Shown piece by piece: positions 42,247 through 50,552 of a stretch of DNA of 64,000 nt. Both the position numbers and the translations under genes were made by a program. The notes beneath the pieces are model-generated. The model ran no database searches and was not told where the DNA came from. It saw only the letters and a list, made by a program, of their open reading frames with translations. Within the stretch, counting starts at the first letter, position 1, and every line of letters starts with the position of its first letter. This stretch comes from Flavobacterium pokkalii (lineage in GTDB: Bacteria; Bacteroidota; Bacteroidia; Flavobacteriales; Flavobacteriaceae), in contig NZ_NASZ01000023.1 in NCBI RefSeq assembly GCF_014596575.1, positions 1-64,000 on the forward strand, read 5' to 3'.

Positions 42247-43098
42247 TTATTTTTGTACAAAACCGGAAGGCAAAGCTAATAATTGGTACTGAATGGTTTT
42301 GGCTAAACGATAATCTCCCAGTGCATTAGGATGCAGTCTGTCTGTATCTTTATTATGAAAATATTGCAAATGCGATTCCGCCATAGGGAACAAACCACTG
42401 CTTGAATACAAATCGATTAAAGGAACAGCCCAATAGGAAGCCTCCTGTTTTAGTATTTCTATATAACTATCGATATACAAACCCTGTTCGTTGCAAAAGT
42501 TTTCGTCCGGTTGCACGTTTTTGTCATTAAACTTAGCATATCCTCTGTGAATAGGCGTCATGATAATAATTTGCTGCTCCGGAAAATTGTTTTTCAAGTA
42601 AGACATCGCCTTATTAATTCTTCCGCAAAAGGTCGTATCGTTGAAGATAGGTGTGCGGTATTTACGGCTTACTTCCTTGCCGTTAAAGTTGGTTTGTTTT
42701 GTCGTTTCAGTAAAAAAGTCACCAATAGGAGTGCCGTGCATGTAATCATTTGTTCCGGCAAAAATGATGATGGCATCCAGATCTGTTCCTTTTTCGGCTT
42801 TTAGTTTTTCGGCTTGTTTGTAAATGTGATTCCATTGATTTCCGCTGATGCCGTACACAAAAGACTCTATTCCTAACAACTCATTCAGGTATTCCCAGTA
42901 CACATAAGTAGTTCCCACTCGGCGTTTATCGGTCATGGAATCTCCCAAAAAAGCGACCTTTTTGCCCTGCCATTGCGATTGCAGTGTTTTTTCGGTTTCG
43001 GTTAGGGTTACTTTAGGAGCAACGGCTGTTTGTTGTGCGAATCCTTTACAACTAATTGTTAGTAATAGTAAGTAACTGAATTTGATGAGGTGTTTCAT
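42247..43098 (-). CDS. Secreted SGNH/GDSL-family hydrolase
   Basis: This 283-residue protein has a signal peptide (MKHLIKFSYLLLLTISCKGFAQ). Block I carries the nucleophile Ser in VAFLGDSMTD, then ISGNQWNH and IIFAGTNDYMHG (GxND block). Block V has DRLHPNALGDYR with the catalytic Asp-His. It is probably a periplasmic esterase acting on acetylated glycans or lipids. A decayed copy of its first 60 codons lies upstream at 43924-44027. Confidence 0.9.
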   Translation of the reverse strand: MKHLIKFSYLLLLTISCKGFAQQTAVAPKVTLTETEKTLQSQWQGKKVAFLGDSMTDKRRVGTTYVYWEYLNELLGIESFVYGISGNQWNHIYKQAEKLKAEKGTDLDAIIIFAGTNDYMHGTPIGDFFTETTKQTNFNGKEVSRKYRTPIFNDTTFCGRINKAMSYLKNNFPEQQIIIMTPIHRGYAKFNDKNVQPDENFCNEQGLYIDSYIEILKQEASYWAVPLIDLYSSSGLFPMAESHLQYFHNKDTDRLHPNALGDYRLAKTIQYQLLALPSGFVQK

Positions 43099-43156
43099 TT
43101 TTTTGTTTTTATTTTTATTTTTTTAGAGAGTAAATAATAGATGCTCTACGAAGTTG

Positions 43157-43693
43157 TTATTCTAATCTCATTAAATCAAAATACATAAACCGATGTTTTT
43201 CATCTTTGTCAGATTCTAAAAGAAATATAAAATCATTCTTTTGATACATTGCAATTTGTTTGGGTTGATTATAAGCGTCTAAGATTAACAAGCGGCAGGC
43301 AGGTTTGTGTTCAATGAAAGTCCAGCCTTTAATAAAATCTAATAGCTGATGGGATAAACCATTCTTTTGATATTTTTTGTCAATTCCCAGTCTGGTGATT
43401 TTTACGGCAGGATATTGTCTGATTCTTTTTTCATTTGGGAGTTTAATTTTTCTATGTAGTTTATTCCAAATAGAATTTTCGTATCCCAAATCATTTAAAC
43501 AATCATTGGATATAGAAAAGAAGGCAACTATTTCATTGCCTTCTTTGAATAAATAAGTATTTGTGATTTTTTCGTTTTGAAAATTTTTAGAATCTTCAAG
43601 AAGGAATTCGTTTATTTCATCATCATTACAGTCAAAACTGTCTAAAATTTCATCTTCGTTTAATAGAGAAAAAGCGAAATCTGATAAATCCAT
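43157..43693 (-). CDS. GNAT-family N-acetyltransferase, possibly toxin-like (TacT-type)
   Basis: This 178-residue protein has the GNAT acetyl-CoA fold. The motif PAVKITRLGIDKKYQKNGLSHQLLDFI carries the pyrophosphate-binding loop (R/Q-x-x-G-x-G/S position). LLILDAYNQPKQIAMYQKNDFIF is motif B. The N-terminal extension LLNEDEILDSFDCNDDEINEFLLEDSK resembles TacT/AtaT-like toxins that acetylate tRNA. A 51-residue gene starts immediately upstream, 3 bases apart, which would suit an antitoxin, but its sequence is not typical. Toxin function is inference. Confidence 0.72.
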   Translation of the reverse strand: MDLSDFAFSLLNEDEILDSFDCNDDEINEFLLEDSKNFQNEKITNTYLFKEGNEIVAFFSISNDCLNDLGYENSIWNKLHRKIKLPNEKRIRQYPAVKITRLGIDKKYQKNGLSHQLLDFIKGWTFIEHKPACRLLILDAYNQPKQIAMYQKNDFIFLLESDKDEKHRFMYFDLMRLE

Positions 43694-43696
43694 TGA

Positions 43697-43852
43697 TTAT
43701 GCTTTTTTTGCCATTACTTTACCTACCAAGGCAAAAATTTTAGCTTTTTTAGCTTCTGAAATTTTATTTGTTTTACTGGTAGATATGACAGCATTGAATC
43801 TCTCAGATTCTTTTCCTTTTACTACAGGAGTAATTTTAATTGTTGTTGCCAT
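43697..43852 (-). CDS. Small basic protein (51 aa) paired with the GNAT gene
   Basis: This ORF (MATTIKITPVVKGKESERFN...KVMAKKA) is short but has a regular start and ends 3 bases before the GNAT start. It shows VISTSKTNKISEAKKAKIFALVGK, a helix-turn-like basic segment. It could be an antitoxin or a conserved companion protein. It was not compared with databases. Length and strong coupling are the evidence that it is real. Confidence 0.55.
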   Translation of the reverse strand: MATTIKITPVVKGKESERFNAVISTSKTNKISEAKKAKIFALVGKVMAKKA

Positions 43853-43923
43853 AACATTAAATTTTATCTAAAATAGACTTTTCTCTGCAAAAATACAAAT
43901 TTTATATTATACTCTGTTTAAGC

Positions 43924-44027
43924 ATTTTCAGTAACAATTACTTTAGGAGCAACTATTGTTTGTGTGCCAATTCTTTAGTACTGATTACTAATAAGAGTAA
44001 GTAACTGAATTTGATGAGGTGTTTCAT
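43924..44027 (-). pseudogene. Decayed duplicate of the SGNH hydrolase 5' end
   Basis: Reading from 44027, MKHLIKFSYLLLLVISTKEL matches the signal peptide of the SGNH hydrolase at 43098 (MKHLIKFSYLLLLTISCKGF). It then hits a stop; in another frame it continues as APKVIVTEN, matching APKVTLTET. The upstream flank (TTTCATTTTTTTGTTTTT) also matches. About 100 bases of homology end at about 43924. The rest of the copy is absent. Confidence 0.85.
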
Positions 44028-44073
44028 TTTTTTGTTTTTTTATAGCGATTTTTGCTTTTAGAGGGGGATTTTT

Positions 44074-44607
44074 TTATTTTTTTCGTTTGTAATGCAATTG
44101 TATTAATCCCGTATCAAATGTTTTTGCTTTTACAAATTCTAGTAATTGTTCAGGACGCCCGTCTTTAAATAATCTGGTTCCATTCCCTAATAAAACAGGA
44201 ATGACAGAGATAATAAACTCATCAATCAAGTCATTTTTTAATAGTTCATTAATTACTTCTGCACCACCATCACAATATATGTTTTTCCCATTTTCAGATT
44301 TTAGTTGTTCTACTAAATCGGTCAGTTTACCTCTGTAAAAAGTCGTTCTGCCAACACTTGGTCTTGAGGTTCTTGTTATAACATATACCTCTCTTTGTCC
44401 ATTGTCATAATGAGAAGAACCAATTTCTTTAAGCACATAATCATAGGTTTTTCTGCCAATAATCAAAGTATCGATTGTATCTGTGAATTCTTTATAACCA
44501 TAATCTTCGCCTTCCTTTTCAACCAGTTTCAAAAAACTAAGATCATCATTAGGCTTTGCAATGTAGCCATCTAAACTTGCAGCAATGAAAAGTGATATTT
44601 TTCTCAT
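44074..44607 (-). CDS. Dihydrofolate reductase family protein (YyaP-like)
   Basis: This 177-residue protein begins MRKISLFIAASLDGYIAKPNDDLSFL, typical of the YyaP/YwjB group with the RibD C-terminal fold. TLIIGRKTYDYVLKEIG binds the cofactor, NIYCDGGAEVINELLKNDLIDEFIISVIPVLLGNGTRLF follows, and the C-terminus is AKTFDTGLIQLHYKRK. Substrate unknown. It is a divergent paralog of 41003-41578. Confidence 0.88.
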   Translation of the reverse strand: MRKISLFIAASLDGYIAKPNDDLSFLKLVEKEGEDYGYKEFTDTIDTLIIGRKTYDYVLKEIGSSHYDNGQREVYVITRTSRPSVGRTTFYRGKLTDLVEQLKSENGKNIYCDGGAEVINELLKNDLIDEFIISVIPVLLGNGTRLFKDGRPEQLLEFVKAKTFDTGLIQLHYKRKK

Positions 44608-44806
44608 GTTTTTTTTAATATAACTAACGTTTGGCTAGTAGGTAGAGGTTGGGATTAAAAATACAATTGTTTTTCTGTTAAAACTAATTTGTGTAAATAC
44701 AAACTCCCTTTGAAATCGTTTTAAAAGAGGTTGAAACGGTATCGTTAAAAAAAAATCAATCCAAAATTGGGGTTGTCCAACAGCTACCGCTGTTGTGCGA
44801 AGGTTA

Positions 44807-45283
44807 TTATTTTTTCTCAAACCAAGGGTTGTAATACTCTTCTACTCTGTAATAAGGTTTTCTTTCTTTTTTGATTTTCAATTTTCCATTCTTATCTATT
44901 TGAAATAACTTCCCTTTCTTGTAAAATAGTTTCTTGAAAATATTTCCAGTTTGTTCGCCTGAGGATTCTGGCCAGTATATTTCGTTTAAATTCTTCGCGA
45001 CAATGAGATTTGGCTTTTTAGTGGACGATAATATTAATGAATCTTTTTTTCCAGGAATTCTTAATGTATCATATATTAGAATTGGATATAGATAAATGGT
45101 GTCATTTTTCATTTTCCAATTTCCTTTTGACCATCCTGAATAAGTGTCGAAATAATAATTATATTCATAAGTATAGTCAGAATTGAGCGTGATATCACCT
45201 CCAAATCTTTTGTATTTTCCGACAACTTCACTTTGTGAAATTATTTGAAATAAGAGGATTAATATGATTATATTTATTTTCAT
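44807..45283 (-). CDS. Hypothetical secreted protein (lipocalin-like strands)
   Basis: This 158-residue protein has a signal peptide (MKINIIILILLFQIISQSE). The mature part VGKYKRFGGDITLNSDYTYEYNYYFDTYSGWSKGNWKMKNDTIYLYPI shows a beta-strand pattern seen in small Bacteroidota proteins of the type that begins VGxY and ends each strand with GxW. The C-terminal part is lysine- and aromatic-rich (KPYYRVEEYYNPWFEKK). No known function. AT-rich. Confidence 0.6.
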   Translation of the reverse strand: MKINIIILILLFQIISQSEVVGKYKRFGGDITLNSDYTYEYNYYFDTYSGWSKGNWKMKNDTIYLYPILIYDTLRIPGKKDSLILSSTKKPNLIVAKNLNEIYWPESSGEQTGNIFKKLFYKKGKLFQIDKNGKLKIKKERKPYYRVEEYYNPWFEKK

Positions 45284-45445
45284 ACTTTTTGCATTATTGT
45301 GTGACTTTCGTATAACTTAATATATAGCCCAAACAAACTTTCGTATATATATAGATGGACAGACGATTTTTTTTTTTGTTTAAAAGGTTGTGTGTGATTT
45401 TTAACTACGCAATACAAAAATAAAAATATTTCTTACATATAAAAA

Positions 45446-45796
45446 TTACTGTAACACTTCATTGATTCTTAAAGCACGTTCCGTTCCTAAAAATAGGGGA
45501 TTGCCGTGTTTTTCGGACCAGAAACCGTCTAATAGATCTTTGGAAATACAACGATACACCACCACACCTTTGAAAAATTTGTCGTCTTCGCCCAGGTATT
45601 TAAAATTAATCACCAGAATATTATCTCTGAAAAATCCGCTGCCGGTTTGTAGCTGTTCGTTATTAATGAGCCATTGGGCTTTGATTCTTTTGTTGCGGTC
45701 CAGTCGTAAAGTAAGGGTTCCTTTGTAAGTATGGTTTTCGGCATCCTGATTGCTGCCTGTAATTTGAAATTTGCCTACTAAGTCTTCGATGTTCAT
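45446..45796 (-). CDS. Hypothetical small protein (116 aa)
   Basis: Start 45796 (MNIEDLVGKFQITGSNQDAENHTYKGTL) is chosen because upstream residues are from a frame with no family appearance and cover a repeat. The protein shows alternating strands typical of a small beta barrel: GTLTLRLDRNKRIKAQWLIN, GSGFFRDNILVINFKYLGEDDKFFKGVVVYRCI. It may be a lipocalin-like or intracellular fatty acid-binding-like fold. Function unknown. Confidence 0.6.
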   Translation of the reverse strand: MNIEDLVGKFQITGSNQDAENHTYKGTLTLRLDRNKRIKAQWLINNEQLQTGSGFFRDNILVINFKYLGEDDKFFKGVVVYRCISKDLLDGFWSEKHGNPLFLGTERALRINEVLQ

Positions 45797-45826
45797 TTTA
45801 ATAGTTAGAGTTTTAAAATAAAGACT

Positions 45827-45865
45827 TGCCACGAATTCACAAATTAAATTCGTGAATTCGTGGCA
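45827..45865. repeat. Palindromic repeat TGCCACGAATTCAC
   Basis: A perfect 14-base inverted repeat: TGCCACGAATTCAC at 45827-45840 and GTGAATTCGTGGCA at 45852-45865, loop 11 bases. It lies before the 116-aa gene. Confidence 0.75.
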
Positions 45866-45968
45866 TTTTAAACTAAACCAATTTGCGACCCGAGCAATAG
45901 CGAACAGGCAAGGCAATCTGTGGTTGTTTATTTCGTGCAAGAATACTCATTTCTTATGGAAAAGGCAT

Positions 45969-45996
45969 AAAAAAATCGAAGTTTTGAGGCTTCGAT
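45969..45996 (-). terminator. Terminator of the nitrate ABC importer operon
   Basis: ATCGAAG (45975-45981) and CTTCGAT (45990-45996) form a hairpin; on the minus strand it is followed by a run of seven T. It lies 53 bases after the last ATPase stop. Confidence 0.75.
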
Positions 45997-46048
45997 TCTT
46001 TTAGTAAAAATAATTAAAGTAAGATTCCGGGGCATTATTGTGATGGAA

Positions 46049-46870
46049 TTAATGTTCCAGAAAATTAATCAGGTGTTCTCTGTTATCGTAATAAGTAGGA
46101 TGTTCGAGAATGGCTTTTCGGTTTCGGGGTCTTTCGTAATTGATGTCCAGGATGTCGCCAATTTGTGCTCTTGGTCCTGAAGTCATCATAATGACACGGT
46201 CGGCAAGGAAAATGGATTCGTCCACATCGTGCGTAATCATGATTCCGGTTGTTTTTTCTTTGTTCAAAACTTCCAAAAGTACGTCCTGCAATTCGCCTCG
46301 GGTTAAGGAATCTAACATTCCAAAAGGTTCGTCCAACAAAAGAATTTGAGGTTTTAGTGCCAAAGCTCGGGCAATTCCCACCCTTTGTTTCATTCCCTGC
46401 GAAAGGTCTTTGGCTTTTTTGTCAAAAGCACCGTCCAATCCTACTTTGCTTAGGTAATATTTGCAAATATCAATGCGTTGTTTTTTGGTCGCATAAGCAA
46501 AAACTTTATCTACTCCCAAAGCCACATTTTCAAGTGCACTCATCCAAGGTAATAAGCTTGGTGATTGGAAAATGATTCCTCTGTCTGGTCCGGGACCGGT
46601 AATAGGGGAACCGTTTAGAACGATTTGTCCTCCCGAAATTGGGTTTAAACCGGCAATCATAGAGAGTAAAGTCGTTTTTCCACATCCTGAATGTCCAATG
46701 ATGGAAATAAATTCGCCTTCTTTTATTTTTAAATTCAGGTTTTCTAATACCACAAAATCACCGGTTGGAGTAGGATAGACCTTTGTCAGATTGTTTAATT
46801 CCAACATGTATTTTTCAAAACCTGCCGGATCGTGTGGGACTTTTTGTGTATTTATTATCGTTTCTGTCAT
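46049..46870 (-). CDS. nrtD: Nitrate/sulfonate-type ABC transporter ATPase (NrtD-like)
   Basis: This 273-residue ATPase has Walker A GHSGCGKTT, the Q loop region PGPDRGIIFQSPSLLPWMSALENV, signature LSQGMKQRVGIARAL, and Walker B ILLLDEPFGMLD. The N-terminal MLELNNLTKVYPTP and the C-terminal NREHLINFLEH are as in NrtD/SsuB-like proteins. Together with the adjacent ATPase, permease and binding protein it forms a nitrate-type importer. It is the last gene of the operon and is separated from the other ATPase gene by a 135-base gap holding a palindrome. Confidence 0.9.
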   Translation of the reverse strand: MTETIINTQKVPHDPAGFEKYMLELNNLTKVYPTPTGDFVVLENLNLKIKEGEFISIIGHSGCGKTTLLSMIAGLNPISGGQIVLNGSPITGPGPDRGIIFQSPSLLPWMSALENVALGVDKVFAYATKKQRIDICKYYLSKVGLDGAFDKKAKDLSQGMKQRVGIARALALKPQILLLDEPFGMLDSLTRGELQDVLLEVLNKEKTTGIMITHDVDESIFLADRVIMMTSGPRAQIGDILDINYERPRNRKAILEHPTYYDNREHLINFLEH

Positions 46871-46895
46871 GATGTTCTTTCTTTAAAATTTTTAA

Positions 46896-46999
46896 AAACA
46901 TATAAGTCATATAAGTTTTTGGCTTATGACTTTAAGTTAAAGTGATTTTTAAGAGCATATAAGTCGAATTAGTTTTAGCTTTTAATGACTTATATGTTT
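46896..46999. repeat. Palindromic repeat between the two ATPase genes
   Basis: AAACATATAAGTCAT (46896-46910) and ATGACTTATATGTTT (46985-46999) are perfect inverse complements. Several partial copies of CATATAAGTC lie between. It could be a transcript hairpin or a mobile palindromic element. Confidence 0.7.
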
Positions 47000-47005
47000 A
47001 AAAAA

Positions 47006-47845
47006 TTAGCTGAATTGCAGCGGAACTAAATCCGGTAACTCGTAAGCGCTAACTTCCTGTCCGGCGGTTCTTTCGGCGCCTATTTCCATCAGGTATTCAA
47101 TAATGGAATTTCTTAATTTTTTGAAATTATCATTATGATTTAAAGCGGTTTTATCTCTTGGGCGGTCAATTTTAATGTCAAATTCAGGGCCTAAAGTGGC
47201 TTTTGGTCCCGGACGAAGCGGAATTACCTTATCGGCCATAAAAACACCTTCGTCAACGTCATTGGTAATTAAAAGTGCAGTACGCTTGTCTTCACTCCAA
47301 ATGTTTAAAATTTCTTCCTGTAAATTTCCTCTGGTCAAAGCATCCAAAGCACCCAGTGGCTCGTCCATCAAAATCAACTCCGGTTTCATGGCCAAAGTTC
47401 TGGCTACCGCCACACGCTGACGCATTCCTCCTGAAAGTTCTTTTGGTTTTTTATGAGCAGCATGTGAAAGATTTACTTTGGCAATAAAACTATTCACATG
47501 TTCTTCGACTTCTTTTGGTTTCCAATTCGGGAAAACGGTCTTTACCGCCATCGCCACATTGTCATAAACCGTTAACCATGGAAGTAAGGAATAATTTTGA
47601 AAAATAATTCCACGTTCGTGACTGGTTCCCTGAATAGGTTTTCCTTTGAAAAGTACCTGTCCGGAATCGGGTTCGATTAAGCCGGCAATCAAATTAATCA
47701 GGGTTGTTTTTCCACTTCCCGTAAATCCAACGATGGCAACAAATTCTCCTTCTTCAATTTTTAAATTGATGTTTCTTAAGACTTCCGTTTTATTTTTTCC
47801 TTCACCGTATGATTTACAAACATTTTTAAGTTCTAAATAAGCCAT
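47006..47845 (-). CDS. Nitrate/sulfonate-type ABC transporter ATPase (NrtC-like, ATPase only)
   Basis: This 279-residue ATPase has Walker A GFTGSGKTT, Q-loop RGIIFQNYSLLPWLTVYDNVAMAV, signature LSGGMRQRVAVARTL and Walker B LILMDEPLGALD. It is about the length of NrtD and lacks the binding-protein-like C-terminal domain of cyanobacterial NrtC. It lies 25 bases after the permease gene. It likely pairs with the second ATPase. Confidence 0.9.
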   Translation of the reverse strand: MAYLELKNVCKSYGEGKNKTEVLRNINLKIEEGEFVAIVGFTGSGKTTLINLIAGLIEPDSGQVLFKGKPIQGTSHERGIIFQNYSLLPWLTVYDNVAMAVKTVFPNWKPKEVEEHVNSFIAKVNLSHAAHKKPKELSGGMRQRVAVARTLAMKPELILMDEPLGALDALTRGNLQEEILNIWSEDKRTALLITNDVDEGVFMADKVIPLRPGPKATLGPEFDIKIDRPRDKTALNHNDNFKKLRNSIIEYLMEIGAERTAGQEVSAYELPDLVPLQFS

Positions 47846-47869
47846 AATTGTAGTTTTTTAAGTTGGAAA

Positions 47870-48958
47870 TTAATTATTGAAGGTTAGTAATTTTTGGAAA
47901 ATCATCATGATGCGATCCAGCATAAATCCGATTAATCCAATAACAAACATGGCTACAATAATTTTCGAATTGGAATCGCTGGAACCGTTTTGGAATTCTT
48001 CCCAAACAAAAGAACCTAATCCAGGGCTTTGTGCCAATAATTCAATAGCAATTAATACCATCCAGGCTACAGAAAGCGTAATTCGTAATCCGGTGAAAAT
48101 CATCGGGAACGAAGAAGGTAAAATAATTTTGAAGATTTTTTGGTAAGTTCCCAACTGCAATACTTTGGCCACGTTGATGTAATCTTTATCTACTGAAGAA
48201 ACTCCCGCACTGGTATTGACCAAAGTAGCCCACATCGAACACAATCCCACACTGATAAAAGAAATTACAAATGATTTTTCGACATCAACATTAGCTAAAA
48301 TAGTTTTTACAATCATCGAAACTAATAACAACCAAACTACCGGAGATACCGGTTTGAAAATTTGAACAATCCAGTTGAAAGATGTTCTCAATGTTTCACT
48401 TAATCCTAACAAAATTCCCATTGGAATTGCAATGATGATGGACAATAAAAATCCGGCAAAAACGGTTTTTAGACTGGTGAAAATTTGATCTACAAATGAA
48501 GGTCTTCCGGTGTATTTGATTTCGGTTTCTCCTTTGGCCAAACGCTCTTCGTTTACAGCAGCATATTGTTGAATAAAATCTGCTTTTTTGGAAGATAATA
48601 ATAAGTGATCATCCCATAATTTTCCTAAAGCGCCTACTACCATTAAAGGAGAAGGTAAAGAATTTGGACGACAGCTAATGTCTCCCGAAGCAATACATTC
48701 TTCTAATTTTTTAGCCGCTTCCGGGCCCTGATCCTGCAAGGCTTTTTCAATTTTCATTTCGGATTCCACATTATTTAAATAATCTGAAAATGATTGCCAT
48801 AAGAGAATAAAAAAGAATACAGAAAGTAAAGGAATCATGATTTTTTTGAATGCCTCCTTTGCGTTTTTTTTCACTTCTTCACCTGCAATCAATCGAATAA
48901 GCGGTTCTAAATAACCTAATCCTATAAATTTCACCGTTTTTATTGTCATTGTTTTCAT
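47870..48958 (-). CDS. nrtB: Nitrate-type ABC transporter permease (NrtB-like)
   Basis: This 362-residue membrane protein has about six or seven helices. After a cytoplasmic N-terminus and TM (KIMIPLLSVFFFILLWQSF), the insertion with CIASGDISCRPNSLPSPLMV is unusual in length. The permease core has SLKTVFAGFLLSIIIAIPMGILLGL, IFKPVSPVVWLLLVSMIV and the EAA-like loop NVAKVLQLGTYQKIFKIILPSSFPMIFTGLRITLSVAWMVLIAIE. This fits NrtB/SsuC. Substrate inferred from operon context. Confidence 0.9.
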   Translation of the reverse strand: MKTMTIKTVKFIGLGYLEPLIRLIAGEEVKKNAKEAFKKIMIPLLSVFFFILLWQSFSDYLNNVESEMKIEKALQDQGPEAAKKLEECIASGDISCRPNSLPSPLMVVGALGKLWDDHLLLSSKKADFIQQYAAVNEERLAKGETEIKYTGRPSFVDQIFTSLKTVFAGFLLSIIIAIPMGILLGLSETLRTSFNWIVQIFKPVSPVVWLLLVSMIVKTILANVDVEKSFVISFISVGLCSMWATLVNTSAGVSSVDKDYINVAKVLQLGTYQKIFKIILPSSFPMIFTGLRITLSVAWMVLIAIELLAQSPGLGSFVWEEFQNGSSDSNSKIIVAMFVIGLIGFMLDRIMMIFQKLLTFNN

Positions 48959-49144
48959 AATGCTTGTATTTAATAATGTTGGTTTAAAAGCGTTTAAAAA
49001 AGTATGATTTCGTAAAATCCTTTTTAAACTTTTTAAAAAGAAATATAAAATAGAGTTTCACTGTTTTTAAAACTCAAACTGTTTTGTTTTTTTAAATAAT
49101 GCAGAGACTGTCCTAGAAACAGCCCCCACATTATGAACTTTTAT

Positions 49145-50524
49145 TTAGTTTTTATTACCAATTTTTAAGCTTTTCAAGTATTCCAATGGTTTTTTACCGT
49201 CGTAAGTAATACCGTCAATAAATTCGTTTGTTGGCGCTTTATAACCGTCAGTAGTTGGGATATCAGTCTGGTCTAAGTTTCCTTCTTTAACCAATAATTC
49301 AGCCGCTTTTGTCCAAATTTCCGGTTTGTAAACCTCTTTGATTTTTGATGCATACCATTCAGCAGATTGCGCTTCTGTAATTTGTCCCCAACGTCTCATT
49401 TGAGTCATGTACCAGATACCGTCAGAGTAGAATGGATAAGTTGCATTGTATTTGAAGAATACGTTGAAATCTGGTTCATCACGTTTGTCTCCTTTTTCAT
49501 ATTCAAATGTTCCTGTCATTGAGTTTTTCAATACATTTTCATCAGCACCTACATAAGCAGGACTTGATAAGATTTTTACAGCTTCTGCTCTGTTTTTTGG
49601 ATCATCTAACCATTTTCCAGCTCTGATTAAAGCTTTTGTAATTGCTATTGCTGTGTTTGGATTTTTCTTCACAAAAGCTTCTGTCATTACGAATACTTTT
49701 TCCGGGTGATTTTTCCAGATATCACTTGAAGTAATTACCGGAACTCCAATTCCTTTAGCTACAGCTTGTTGGTTCCAAGGTTCACCTACACAGTATCCGT
49801 TGATAGTTCCTGCTTCAAGAGTAGCCGGCATTTGTGGAGGAGGCGTTACCGAAAGTAATACATCTGAATTGATGTTTCCTTGTACGTTGTCTTTAGTATA
49901 TTGTCCAGGGTTGATTCCTCCGGCAGCCAACCAATATCTCAATTGGTAGTTATGTGTAGAAACCGGGAATACCATACCCATTTTGAATGGTTTGTTAGCT
50001 GTTTTGTATTCTTTGATTACCGGTAACAAAGCACTTGCGCTGATTGGGTGAACCGGTTTTCCGTCTTTCAAAGGGATTCCCGGTTTCATTTTTGACCAAA
50101 CATCGTTAGAAACTGTGATACCATTGCCATTCAAATCCATAGAGAAAGTAGTCACTAATTTGGCTTGTCTTCCAAAACCAACTGCAGCAGCGATAGGTTG
50201 TCCGGCAAGCATGTGCGAACCGTCAATTTGTTCGTCAATCACACGGTCTAATACGTTTTTCCAGTTAGATTGTGCTTCTAAGGTTACAAATAAACCTTCG
50301 TCTTCAAAGAATCCTTTTTCTTTTGCAATGGCAAGAGGAGCCATATCAGTAAGTTTAATGAATCCCAAAGTTACCTGTGGTTTTTCTAAAGCTAATTTTT
50401 CAGTTTTAGAAGCGCTTGCAGTTTCAGCTCCGGCTTCCATTTCTTTTTTAGCTTCCTTTTTACAGCTAATAATACTTAAAGCTGTTAGCGCTATCATCGA
50501 TAATCGTAATGCTATTTTTTTCAT
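49145..50524 (-). CDS. nrtA: Nitrate-type ABC transporter substrate-binding lipoprotein (NrtA-like)
   Basis: This 459-residue lipoprotein has a lipobox Cys21 ([10 protein letters not shown]). The mature part matches NrtA/Cmp[45 protein letters not shown], and [19 protein letters not shown], followed by [26 protein letters not shown]. The conserved Trp/Gly residues here line the nitrate or bicarbonate site. Nitrate is the likelier ligand because porin and nitrogen-oxide related genes are near. Bicarbonate or nitrite are alternatives. Confidence 0.9.
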   Translation of the reverse strand: MKKIALRLSMIALTALSIISCKKEAKKEMEAGAETASASKTEKLALEKPQVTLGFIKLTDMAPLAIAKEKGFFEDEGLFVTLEAQSNWKNVLDRVIDEQIDGSHMLAGQPIAAAVGFGRQAKLVTTFSMDLNGNGITVSNDVWSKMKPGIPLKDGKPVHPISASALLPVIKEYKTANKPFKMGMVFPVSTHNYQLRYWLAAGGINPGQYTKDNVQGNINSDVLLSVTPPPQMPATLEAGTINGYCVGEPWNQQAVAKGIGVPVITSSDIWKNHPEKVFVMTEAFVKKNPNTAIAITKALIRAGKWLDDPKNRAEAVKILSSPAYVGADENVLKNSMTGTFEYEKGDKRDEPDFNVFFKYNATYPFYSDGIWYMTQMRRWGQITEAQSAEWYASKIKEVYKPEIWTKAAELLVKEGNLDQTDIPTTDGYKAPTNEFIDGITYDGKKPLEYLKSLKIGNKN

Positions 50525-50552
50525 GTTAAAGTTTCTTAAGTTATAGTGTCAA

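Noticed and set aside
44635-44820. 61-codon open frame on the minus strand
   Set aside because: It ends in DNA that looks like a degraded repeat and has no family-like motif or promoter.
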